Source: Pseudomonadales bacterium (GTDB lineage Bacteria > Pseudomonadota > Gammaproteobacteria > Pseudomonadales > Pseudohongiellaceae). Taken from it: 64,000 nt of DNA. Position numbers and translations under genes: made by a program. The notes under the pieces are model-generated. The model searched no databases, was not told the DNA's origin, and saw only the letters and a list, made by a program, of their open reading frames with translations. Shown here in pieces: positions 55,310 to 63,024 of this stretch (the first letter of the stretch is position 1; the number at the start of each line of letters is the position of its first letter). The stretch covers positions 62,001 through 126,000 of the forward strand of contig JAJDYJ010000039.1 in the NCBI GenBank assembly GCA_022822865.1, in the 5' to 3' direction.

Positions 55310-56179
55310 TCAGGGGCAGGGATCCTCGCCTTGCACCGGGGTTGCGCCTGAGGGCAGGAAGCGGCACGGGTCGGCGTCTTCGAGCATCACTCTCGCTCCG
55401 GCGCGAATGATTGCGCCGGTGCCCGGCGCCTGGAAGAAGTTGTAGCCTTCCCGCGTAGTCATCCAGGCCGAAGGGCCGCCGAGATATTTGCCGGCACTGG
55501 TTGTTGCGCCAACGACATCGTCCACCAGACCTTCGTAATACGGGTCGCCCTGTCTGGCGCCGCTGAAACTGCCGAGGTCGGAACTGGCGACGAAGACGAC
55601 ATCGACGCCGTCTACCGCGGAGATTTCGCCGGCGGCTTCCACGCCTTCCACGGTCTCGATCATGGCGATAATCATGATGTTTTCATTGGCGCTCTGGCGA
55701 TAGCCGCCGCCCCAAATCGCGCCGTATTGGCCGCCGCCCTGGCTGCGGCGTCCCTCCGGCGGGTACTTGGCGAAACGCACGGCGTTTTCCATTTTCTCCG
55801 CGGTGTCGACCATCGGCACGATGATGCCGAGAGCGCCGATGTCGGTCGCCTTCTGGATATCGCCTTCGGTGGCGTCAGGCACGCGGATGAAGGGAATCGC
55901 CGGTGCGTCGCGGCAGGCGAAGATCATGCGCGCCACGTCGGTGTAGTTGAGATGGCTGTGCTGCATCTCGATCCAGATGAAATCGAAGCCCGCGCCGGCC
56001 ATGGCGCAATAGATTTCCGGATCGGCCGTCGACACGGTACCGCCGAGCACCTGCTCGCCGGCTTCGAGCTTGGCCTTGACGGTGTTGTAGAGCCCGCCGT
56101 CCTGGGCCGGAACCGCGGCGGACCAAAGCAGGGCCGCCATGGTGGGAAACAGGTATTTCAGTAATCTGTTCATTTTCAC
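55310..56179 (-). CDS. Exported HpcH/HpaI-type aldolase
   Basis: This 289-residue class II aldolase of the HpcH/HpaI (2-keto-3-deoxy or HHED aldolase) TIM-barrel family has metal-site residues in the IAMIETVEGV and FVASSDLGSF segments and a catalytic region IWIEMQHSH. Unusually, it carries an N-terminal signal peptide (FPTMAALLWSAAVPAQ), implying periplasmic action. It lies 30 bases downstream of the selenoprotein gene on the same strand, so the two may be one operon. Its real substrate is unknown. Confidence 0.82.
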   Translation of the reverse strand: MKMNRLLKYLFPTMAALLWSAAVPAQDGGLYNTVKAKLEAGEQVLGGTVSTADPEIYCAMAGAGFDFIWIEMQHSHLNYTDVARMIFACRDAPAIPFIRVPDATEGDIQKATDIGALGIIVPMVDTAEKMENAVRFAKYPPEGRRSQGGGQYGAIWGGGYRQSANENIMIIAMIETVEGVEAAGEISAVDGVDVVFVASSDLGSFSGARQGDPYYEGLVDDVVGATTSAGKYLGGPSAWMTTREGYNFFQAPGTGAIIRAGARVMLEDADPCRFLPSGATPVQGEDPCP

Positions 56180-56209
56180 CTCGCAGAATTCGGCGGCCTG
56201 GGCGCCGCG

Positions 56210-57094
56210 TCAGACTTCGGAAATCATCGGCGCTCTCGTTTCACCGGACGCCTTCGCGGCAACCTGTTGTTGCCGCCGTTTTTCGCCGCGCAGCCGCAGT
56301 TCCTCGCGGTTGCTGTCGTCCACCCTGGCGTATTCGTCGCGCCATTCGTCGCCGCCGCGCCAGCCGAGGCTGGTGCGCCAGGTCGTTTCCGGACCTTCGG
56401 CCTCTTCGAGCAATTTCAGCCCCCGGCGCACGATGCCGATCTGGCTGAGGATATCCCCGGGAGCGCCGCAGGGATTGCCGAGCGGAAAATCGGTATGCAG
56501 ATAACGGGCGACGCCGCAATGTTCCACCACGTCAAGGGCGCTGCCGATGATCACGGTGGGAATTCCGTTCTCTTCCAGGTGCCGGCTGACCAGACTCACG
56601 GTCTGGTGACAGACGGGTCACAAGGGCACGAGCATGGCCACGTCGATATGATCTTCGCGGCATAGCTCGAGAATCCTTGGCGCGTCCTTATCCGTAGTAT
56701 TGCGCTTGCTGTATTCCGTCGGCACGGAATAGAAGCGGCCGGAAAGGCTTTCGAACACTCCCGCGCGCGCCGTATTGCGCAAGTGATTGAGCGGCAGAAA
56801 GCTGCCGAGATCCCTGGTATGCGTGACGGTCTTCTGCCAGGACAACTCGTCCGTATACATCGATTCCGGCGTCGGCGTCGACATCGAGGCATGGACCTGC
56901 CGCTTCGCCCGGCCTTCGACCGTGTCCGGCATCGCCGTCGTGATCAGCCCCAGGCGGCATTCGCGCAAGGGTTTCGGCAGCGGCGTAAAAGGCATTTCGT
57001 CGTGGTGGGCCCAGACGTAATCCTTCTCGTATCCCTGGGCCCGGTAGTAATCCCGGGTGCGCTGAATGTAGGGAACGTCATACTTGCCCGGCAT
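56210..57094 (-). CDS. GrdB-like selenoprotein with in-frame UGA (selenocysteine 159)
   Basis: This gene of 294 codons is read through a single in-frame TGA at 56618-56620. The 158 codons before it (MPGKYDVPYIQRTRDYY... to VAMLVPL) and those after it (PVCHQTVSLVSRHLEENG...) are in the same frame. Together they form a protein of the glycine/sarcosine/betaine reductase selenoprotein B family: UPVC matches the U-x-x-C of GrdB, and GIPTVIIGSALD and TDFPLGNPCG match its following segments. No signal peptide is seen. The start has a clear AAGGAG site. A SECIS-like hairpin follows the TGA. No GrdA, GrdC or GrdD gene is nearby, so the reaction is unknown; a thiol/selenol redox or reductive cleavage is likely. 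Confidence 0.85.
56586..56612 (-). promoter_or_regulatory. Bacterial SECIS-like hairpin for selenocysteine insertion
   Basis: On the minus strand the mRNA after the TGA folds as ACCAGAC / GTCTGGT (7 bp perfect) closing a five-base loop CGTGA. A further 3 bp CTG/CAG pairs below it, separated by a two-base UC bulge on the 5' side. The loop begins 17 bases after the TGA and has the conserved G in its first two positions. This matches the expected bacterial SECIS geometry, including a bulged U. Confidence 0.7.
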
Positions 57095-57169
57095 TTGTGG
57101 CTCCTTGGTCTTAAAGTCGGGACTCCGGCGGCAGAATAACCCGATAGGAATCGAAGGAAAAGCGCGACG

Positions 57170-57853
57170 ATGTACGAAACCGAACTCTATGGGCCGGTAA
57201 AGGCCTTTCTGGAAGCCCAGGGCTACGAAGTCAAGGCCGAGGTCAATGGCTGCGACGTGGTGGCGATCCGTGGCGGGGAGGCGCCGCTGATCGTCGAGTT
57301 GAAAACGAATTTCTCGCTGCCGCTGGTGTTGCAGGGAATCGACCGCCAGCGGCTCACCGACAACGTCTATCTGGCGGTTCCGCCGTTCCCGGGCCGCAGC
57401 TTACGCCGCAAGGAGGCCCTGTTCCTGTGCCGCAGGCTCGGACTCGGCCTGTTGACCGTGCGGCCGGCGCCTGCCTGCTTTGTGGAAGCGCTGCTCGATC
57501 CTGCCGAATACAAACCCCGCAAACGCAAGCCGGCGCTGGGCCGCTTGCTGCGCGAGTTCCAGCAACGCGTCGGCGATCCCAACACCGGCGGCTCGACCCG
57601 CCGCAAGATCATGACCGCCTACCGCCAGGACGCCCTGCGCTGCGCCGGTTATCTGAATGAAAACGGTCCCACCCGCGCGGCCAGGGTCGCCAAGGCCACC
57701 GGCGTGGCCAAAGCCGGCCAGATCTTCCTCAAGGATTACTACGGCTGGTTCGAACGAGTCGCCGACACCCAGCGCGGGATATACCATTTGACTCCGAAAG
57801 GGAAGAAAGAAGTGATGGAACATATTGATTCGATCCCCATTTCTACACAATAA
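57170..57853 (+). CDS. DUF2161-family protein with PD-(D/E)XK-like nuclease fold
   Basis: This 227-residue protein is recognised as a DUF2161 member. The N-terminal half has a restriction-endonuclease-like core (ETELYGPVKAFLEAQGYEVKAEV, VAIRGGEAPLIVELKTNF) with the E-x-K triad typical of PD-(D/E)XK folds. The C-terminal half is predicted helical with a winged-helix look (PTRAARVAKATGVAKAGQIF). It may be a DNA-repair or defence-related nuclease; the family's role is unknown. It is divergent from the selenoprotein gene. Confidence 0.72.
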   Translation: MYETELYGPVKAFLEAQGYEVKAEVNGCDVVAIRGGEAPLIVELKTNFSLPLVLQGIDRQRLTDNVYLAVPPFPGRSLRRKEALFLCRRLGLGLLTVRPAPACFVEALLDPAEYKPRKRKPALGRLLREFQQRVGDPNTGGSTRRKIMTAYRQDALRCAGYLNENGPTRAARVAKATGVAKAGQIFLKDYYGWFERVADTQRGIYHLTPKGKKEVMEHIDSIPISTQ

Positions 57854-57986
57854 GCGAATTTCAGCACATCACGAAAAGCGATTATCAGTACCGGACAAAT
57901 CCGACAGGACCGGAATCCGCTATGGTTCACGGACTTTTTTCCGCCTCCATGCTAGGCTTTGGCCCGGATTTTTCGGAGGGTTCCCC

Positions 57987-59060
57987 ATGACCAGATACTT
58001 GCCGCCGATAGCCCTTGCGCTGCTGCTTGCCGTGGGCGTCGCACAGGCGCAACAGGGAGACGACAACATGAACTCGCAATCCCCGGTGGACGGCGTCAGC
58101 AGCCGGTTCATTGAAAGCAACGGCATTCGCATGCGCATTTTCGAGGCGGGCGATTCCGGGCCGCTGGTGCTGCTGGCCCACGGCTGGCCGGAATCCTGGT
58201 ACAACTGGCGGCACCAGTTGACCGCGCTCGCCGACGCCGGTTATCGCGCCGTGGCGCCGGACATGCGCGGCTACGGTGAAACCGATGCGCCGCCCGACGT
58301 GGACGATTACGATATCGTCGATCTGACCGACGACATGGTCGGCATTCTCGACGCTCTCGGCGAAGAGACCGCGGTCATGGTGGGACACGATTGGGGCGCC
58401 ATCGTCGCCTGGCATGCGGTCGTGCGTTATCCCGAGCGCTTCGACGGACTCATCGCCATGAGCGTGCCTTATGGCGGCACCGCGCCGCGTTCGCCGATGG
58501 AAGGCTGGCGCGAAGCCTTCGGCGACAATTTCTTCTACATCCTGTACCACAACGAGCCGGGCGGAGTGGCTGAAGCGGAATACGACAGCGACCCGCGCGG
58601 CTTGATCAGCCGGCTGTACCTGTCGCCGAACTCTCCCCGCCAGGCGCCGGTTATCACCGACCCGTTGCGTGCGGCGGGGGGCTGGATCGGGCGGCTGGGT
58701 GCGCCGACCGGACTGCCCGACTGGCTCACCCAGGATGATCTCGACTATGTTGTCGGCCAGTTGGAGCAGGCCGGATTTCGGGGTGGCATCAATTACTACC
58801 GGAACTTCCACAGTAACTGGGAAATCAGCCTGGAATACGAAAGCGACCGCGTCACCGTGCCGACGATTTTCATCGCCGGGGCAGGGGATATGGTTATCGG
58901 CGGCGCCACCGCGGAGCAATTGACCGCGTCTATGTCAAGGGTGACCGACGATCTGCGCGGCGTGGTGCTGATTCCCGAAATCGGCCACTGGGTGCAACAG
59001 GAAGCGCCCGAAGAGACCAACGCGGCGATGCTGGAGTTTCTCGGCGGGCTGGACCTCTAG
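57987..59060 (+). CDS. Exported epoxide hydrolase-like alpha/beta-hydrolase
   Basis: This 357-residue alpha/beta-hydrolase has a signal peptide (ALALLLAVGVAQAQQ). It has the epoxide-hydrolase/dehalogenase pattern: HGWPESW (oxyanion HGxP), an Asp nucleophile at residue 135 in VGHDWGAIVAW, two Tyr residues in the cap region and His in EIGHWVQQE. The Asp nucleophile rather than Ser makes epoxide or halide chemistry more likely than esterase activity. ATG 57987 follows a GGAGGG site. It converges on the methyltransferase gene 10 bases away. Confidence 0.87.
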   Translation: MTRYLPPIALALLLAVGVAQAQQGDDNMNSQSPVDGVSSRFIESNGIRMRIFEAGDSGPLVLLAHGWPESWYNWRHQLTALADAGYRAVAPDMRGYGETDAPPDVDDYDIVDLTDDMVGILDALGEETAVMVGHDWGAIVAWHAVVRYPERFDGLIAMSVPYGGTAPRSPMEGWREAFGDNFFYILYHNEPGGVAEAEYDSDPRGLISRLYLSPNSPRQAPVITDPLRAAGGWIGRLGAPTGLPDWLTQDDLDYVVGQLEQAGFRGGINYYRNFHSNWEISLEYESDRVTVPTIFIAGAGDMVIGGATAEQLTASMSRVTDDLRGVVLIPEIGHWVQQEAPEETNAAMLEFLGGLDL

Positions 59061-59070
59061 TTTCACGTAC

Positions 59071-59697
59071 TCAGCGGCCGGCCTCCGGCCTGCGCAGCCA
59101 GACCATCTCCCACGAGATTTCCGGCCGTCCGGCGGCGTCCTTGTGCTCCGTGGTACGGACGACCTCAAGGCCGCGTTCGCGGGCCAGTTCCGTAATTTCT
59201 CCGGCGCTGACGGCTGCCATTGGCCGCTCGGGCGGCAGCGGCCCGAGCCGCAGGCTGAACATCATGCCGCCGCCGGGTTTCAACAATGAGGTCAGGGTCT
59301 GAAAAGCGCACGCCCGATCATCGGGCGGCACGTGCATCCACATGGCGCTGAGCCAGATCAAGTCGAATGCCGACTCCGCGTCGCGCACAGCTTCCAGATC
59401 GGGCAGACAATCGTCGACCCATTGGATAGCGGGCGATTCGTGCAATTCCTGCCCGGCCCGGCGCAATTCCCGCGAAGGCTCGACCGCGACGACTCGATGA
59501 CCCTGCCGCGCCAACCAGGCGGCGTCGCGGCCGGTGCCGGCTCCCACGTCCAGAATCAGCGCCTTGGGGGGTGGCAGCAAATCGAGCGTTGCGGGATGAA
59601 CTTCCTCGAAGGTCAGGCTCTCGTAGTCCGGCACGATTTCGCCTGCGAGCCGGTCGTAGCTGGCGAGAACATCCTTGATGCGGAATTCGTTAGTCAT
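59071..59697 (-). CDS. Class I SAM-dependent methyltransferase
   Basis: This 208-residue soluble methyltransferase has the motif I glycine loop ILDVGAGTGRDAAWLARQG, the acidic residue after motif II in VVAVEPSRELRRAG, and FDLIWLSAMWMHV in motif IV. The acceptor substrate (a small molecule, protein or DNA) is not evident. It starts 36 bases downstream of the Tat-exported aminotransferase on the same strand. Confidence 0.85.
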   Translation of the reverse strand: MTNEFRIKDVLASYDRLAGEIVPDYESLTFEEVHPATLDLLPPPKALILDVGAGTGRDAAWLARQGHRVVAVEPSRELRRAGQELHESPAIQWVDDCLPDLEAVRDAESAFDLIWLSAMWMHVPPDDRACAFQTLTSLLKPGGGMMFSLRLGPLPPERPMAAVSAGEITELARERGLEVVRTTEHKDAAGRPEISWEMVWLRRPEAGR

Positions 59698-59733
59698 CCG
59701 GATAGCGGGCGAGATATGCGTCGCCCGCGAAAA

Positions 59734-60987
59734 TCATGCAAGTAGTGTCTTTACCGCAGCCACGGCGCGGTCGACGTGTTCGACCGTATTGTAGATTGTC
59801 GGGCACAGCCGCAGGCCACCGGTGGCCGCACCTGCGATTCCGTGCTCGCGATACAGGCGATCGACGATTTCGCCTCGCTGCGCCGGGTCGAGATTCGTGA
59901 TGCAAACGCTGTGGCTGAATTCGGGGGCCATCGGCGTCAGCAGTTTCAGTCCGGCATCGGCTATGCCTTGCTTGAGATGTTGCGCGAGTTGGGCGATGCG
60001 CTGTTCGATTCGCTCGGGCCCTATCGTATCGTGAATGCCGGCGGCCACGCCGAGCCCGGCCAGCGCCGCGTCGTCACGCTGACCCAGCGATTCGAACTTG
60101 CGCGCGCCGGCCAATGAAGTCTCCGGGCCGTTGCCCCAGCCCGGCGCGACGACCGAAGGCCAGATTTCGGCGATGCGCGACTCCCTGACATAGAGCAGGC
60201 CCACTTCTTTCGGCCCCATGTACCATTTGTGCGCGCTGGCTGAATAGGAATCGACTTCGAGATCGCGCAGGTCCATTGCCATGGCGCCCCAGGTCTGGGC
60301 GCCGTCGAGATGTACGTGGATGCCGCGCTCGCGGGCAATGCGCGTCAATTCCTTCACCGGTAGCTTGATGCCGCTGACGTTGGAGACGTGTGTAATCGCC
60401 AGCACCCTGGTGTTGTCCAGAAATTCGTCGGCGAAAGCATCGATCAGTTCCTGAGCCGATTGCGGCGCTTCCGGAGTCTGTACTTTGCGCACCTGGAATC
60501 CGTAGCGTGCCGCGCGAACCTCCCAGGCGACGTTGTTGGTGGGATGATTCTGGTCCCAGACAAGCACATCGTCGCCGGCCTGCAAGGGCAGGCCGGCGTT
60601 TACGATGTTGTTTGCCTCGGAGGTATTGCGCACCAGCGCCACCTCGTCCGCCGAGACATTCAGTTGCGCGGCCACTCGGACGCGCGTTTCTTCCAGCAGG
60701 TCGGAGAACTTGCCCCGATTGTTGAATGAGCAATCGCGGTCGATGTCGGCCGTGAGCGAGGACACATTCTCCGCCACGGCGCGGAAGGACGGACACAGAT
60801 TGGCCGCGTTCATGGGAACGGCTTCCTCTGTAAACGAGAACTGGGCGCGCACCATCTCCCAATACGATTCATCCTGACCGGGCGCCGCGAGATGCTGCTG
60901 CGCCTGGGCGGCCGACATGCCGGCCCCGCCAAGCATCAGGGCGCTCGTGGTCTGTAGGAATTCGCGTCGTGTCTGCGATCTGGTCAT
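59734..60987 (-). CDS. Tat-exported class V aminotransferase-fold protein
   Basis: This 417-residue PLP enzyme of the isopenicillin N epimerase/cysteine desulfurase-like group has a twin-arginine signal (TRREFLQTTSALMLGGAG) and an AQAQ cleavage site, so it is folded and cofactor-loaded before export. PLP-site motifs are RNTSEANNIV, WDQNHPTNN, HLDGAQTWGA and the PLP-lysine segment SASAHKWYMGPKEVGLLY. It lies between a CaiB-type transferase gene and a methyltransferase gene. Its amino-acid or sulfur substrate is unknown. Confidence 0.86.
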   Translation of the reverse strand: MTRSQTRREFLQTTSALMLGGAGMSAAQAQQHLAAPGQDESYWEMVRAQFSFTEEAVPMNAANLCPSFRAVAENVSSLTADIDRDCSFNNRGKFSDLLEETRVRVAAQLNVSADEVALVRNTSEANNIVNAGLPLQAGDDVLVWDQNHPTNNVAWEVRAARYGFQVRKVQTPEAPQSAQELIDAFADEFLDNTRVLAITHVSNVSGIKLPVKELTRIARERGIHVHLDGAQTWGAMAMDLRDLEVDSYSASAHKWYMGPKEVGLLYVRESRIAEIWPSVVAPGWGNGPETSLAGARKFESLGQRDDAALAGLGVAAGIHDTIGPERIEQRIAQLAQHLKQGIADAGLKLLTPMAPEFSHSVCITNLDPAQRGEIVDRLYREHGIAGAATGGLRLCPTIYNTVEHVDRAVAAVKTLLA

Positions 60988-61016
60988 TGTGGCTGCCCCG
61001 TGTCGATGTGAATGTT

Positions 61017-62201
61017 TCAGATTACCCGTTTTAACCGCAATGCGTCGATGTCTTCGTCGCCGTAACCAAGTTCGCGCATGATCCGGTTCGTATGTTCGCC
61101 AAGCGTCGGCGGCCGCTCGCGAATTTCCCCTGGTGTTTCCGATAACTCCACCGGCGTCTTCATCAGTGGCGCGGGTCGTTCCAGCCCCGGATATTCAGTG
61201 GCCTGGAACAAGCCCTTGGCGGCGATGTGCGGATCGTCCAGCACTTCCTGGGGCGACAGCACGGGCCCGGCCGGCAGCCGGGCTTCTTCCATCGCCGCCA
61301 GTACCTCCTCGCTCGTGCGTTCGGCGCACCAGCGCGCCAGGCGTTCGCTGATAATCTCACTGTTGTCTCCGCGCGAGATATCGTCCGTGAACCGCGGGTC
61401 GTCGAGCCAGTGATCTTCGCCCATCAGGTCGGCCCAGCGCTTGAACAGCGGTCCGCCTACGGTCTGCACGAGCACCCAGCCGTCTTTGGTGCGGAACGTG
61501 TCCGCCGGCGCCGCGGTCTGGGCGCGATTCAGACTCGCGACGCGGTCGCGCCGGATTGTGTGTTGCTCGATGAGTGTCCCGTTCATGATTGTCAGGGCGG
61601 TATTGAACAGCGAGCCCTCGACGATCTGGCCTTTGCCGGTTTTCGCTCTTTCAAAAAGCGCGGCCATGGTGCCGAAGGCCGACAGGCTGGCGGTGCCGAA
61701 ATCGACCCAGGGTCCCCAGGCGCGCACCGGCTGTTCGGGAGTGCCGGTGAGATACATGCAGCCGGACATGGCTTGTCCGAGGCCGTCGAAACCGACACGG
61801 TTGGCGTAAGGTCCGCCCTGTCCGAAAGCGGAAATCATCGTCAGGATAATGTCGGGCTTTACCGCGCAAAGACTGTCGTAATCGAGCCCCATGGCCCGCA
61901 AGGTATCCGGCGGCAGATTGGCGACCACCACATCGGCCGTGGCCACGAGTTTTTTCACGATCTCGCGGCCTTCCGGCTTCATCGGATTGAGCGTCATCGA
62001 TCGCTTGTTACGCGCGAGTTGCAGGAACAGCGCGCCATCCCCGTTTTCGGTAACCGGTGACACAAACCTGTCTTCCGACCCGTCGACCTTCTCGATGCGA
62101 ATCACCTCCGCGCCCATATCCCCAAGCAGGGTGGCGCAATACGGCCCCGCGATATAACGCCCGAAATCGAGCACCCGGATGCCTTGCAGAATCTCGCTCA
62201 T
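61017..62201 (-). CDS. Family III CoA transferase (CaiB/BaiF), third
   Basis: This 394-residue class III CoA transferase has the N-terminal ILQGIRVLDFGRYIAGPYCATLLGDMGAEVIRIE signature and the catalytic Asp near residue 139 in VGFDGLGQAMSGCMYLTG. It is cytoplasmic and not obviously paired with a lyase or dehydrogenase. It is 29 bases upstream of the Tat-exported aminotransferase gene on the same strand. The acid it activates is unknown. Confidence 0.9.
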   Translation of the reverse strand: MSEILQGIRVLDFGRYIAGPYCATLLGDMGAEVIRIEKVDGSEDRFVSPVTENGDGALFLQLARNKRSMTLNPMKPEGREIVKKLVATADVVVANLPPDTLRAMGLDYDSLCAVKPDIILTMISAFGQGGPYANRVGFDGLGQAMSGCMYLTGTPEQPVRAWGPWVDFGTASLSAFGTMAALFERAKTGKGQIVEGSLFNTALTIMNGTLIEQHTIRRDRVASLNRAQTAAPADTFRTKDGWVLVQTVGGPLFKRWADLMGEDHWLDDPRFTDDISRGDNSEIISERLARWCAERTSEEVLAAMEEARLPAGPVLSPQEVLDDPHIAAKGLFQATEYPGLERPAPLMKTPVELSETPGEIRERPPTLGEHTNRIMRELGYGDEDIDALRLKRVI

Positions 62202-62262
62202 TTCAATTGGTTCCTTATTGAATCAGAATGGTTTTGATCGGCCGGGATCGGCGACGATGCAT

Positions 62263-62676
62263 TCAAATCGATGCGTCCAGAGTCTGAACATGTCCGTCGC
62301 CGGCGTATTCAAGGATTGCCCGGTCCGCCGTAACCAGCGGAATGCGCAAGTAGCGGGCGGTAGCGATTATCAGGCGATCCGCCGGGTCGGCGTGAAAGTT
62401 GCCCGGCAATCGTACGCTATCGACCGCCAATTCCGGTTCGATGGGTGCGACCCGCAAACCGGGCAAGGCCAGCGCGGCATCCAGCCAGATTTCGATTTCC
62501 CGTCCCAGTTGCAGGCGGCCCTTTTCCGCCAGCAAGGCTACCTCCCAGGGGGTTATCGCCGAAACCAGGACCCCATCATCGCGAGCGGTTTCCTCGATCG
62601 TCTCGCTCGCCTTGTCGCCAAGACGCGGGTCGGCATTCACGGCCCATATCAGCACGTGAGTATCGAGCAAAATCAT
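62263..62676 (-). CDS. vapC: PIN-domain toxin (VapC type)
   Basis: This 137-residue PIN-domain ribonuclease has the conserved acidic residues: Asp5 in MILLDTHVLIWA, Glu in TPWEVALL, and the DPADRLIIATA and VTADRAIL segments. VapC toxins usually cut tRNA or rRNA when freed from the antitoxin. The start overlaps the antitoxin stop (ATGA), as in most TA operons. Confidence 0.88.
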   Translation of the reverse strand: MILLDTHVLIWAVNADPRLGDKASETIEETARDDGVLVSAITPWEVALLAEKGRLQLGREIEIWLDAALALPGLRVAPIEPELAVDSVRLPGNFHADPADRLIIATARYLRIPLVTADRAILEYAGDGHVQTLDASI

Positions 62677-62909
62677 TTGTTTGCGGACCAGTCAGACGGT
62701 TCCACCGCAGGACTGAAAGGATCGTCAAAGCTCAATACCGAACCTCGCAGGGCTCCGATCAGCGGCCTGTCATCCATTCTGGGCAGCGGCGACAGCACCG
62801 CCACGGGCCGGCCACGATTTGTAATGGTCACCGGCTCGCGATCAGTGCTCATCTGCCTTATCACTCGCAAACACCTTGCCTTGAATTCCGTTGCCGCGAT
62901 GGTCTTCAT
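62673..62909 (-). CDS. Phd/VapB-family antitoxin
   Basis: This 78-residue antitoxin has the Phd/YefM-like N-terminus MKTIAATEFKARCLRVIRQM for DNA binding and TNRGRPVAVLSPL, followed by a C-terminal region that would wrap the toxin. It is the partner of the downstream PIN-domain toxin and represses the shared operon. ATG 62909 is preferred over ATG 62924, because the upstream direct repeat covers the latter. Confidence 0.86.
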   Translation of the reverse strand: MKTIAATEFKARCLRVIRQMSTDREPVTITNRGRPVAVLSPLPRMDDRPLIGALRGSVLSFDDPFSPAVEPSDWSANK

Positions 62910-62924
62910 AATAAACTCGCACAT

Positions 62925-62948
62925 TTCTGTACATTTTTTCTGTACATT
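62925..62948 (-). promoter_or_regulatory. Direct-repeat operator of the Phd/VapC toxin-antitoxin operon
   Basis: The 11-base TTCTGTACATT occurs twice on the plus strand, at 62925-62935 and 62938-62948, with a 13-base period. Each contains the palindrome TGTACA. It lies 16-39 bases upstream of the antitoxin start, the normal position for the autorepressor of a TA operon. Confidence 0.7.
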
Positions 62949-63024
62949 AATCCAATTCAGCACTGGTTGCAACTTTGCCGTCGATGCTTCCAGAATCGGC
63001 CATACGATTGTTACTATCGTTGGC

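Noticed and set aside
56618-56620. TGA as an ordinary stop or nonsense mutation splitting a pseudogene
   Set aside because: Both halves are conserved in style and in frame, the residue sits in a U-x-x-C motif, and a SECIS-like hairpin follows; decay would not keep these features.
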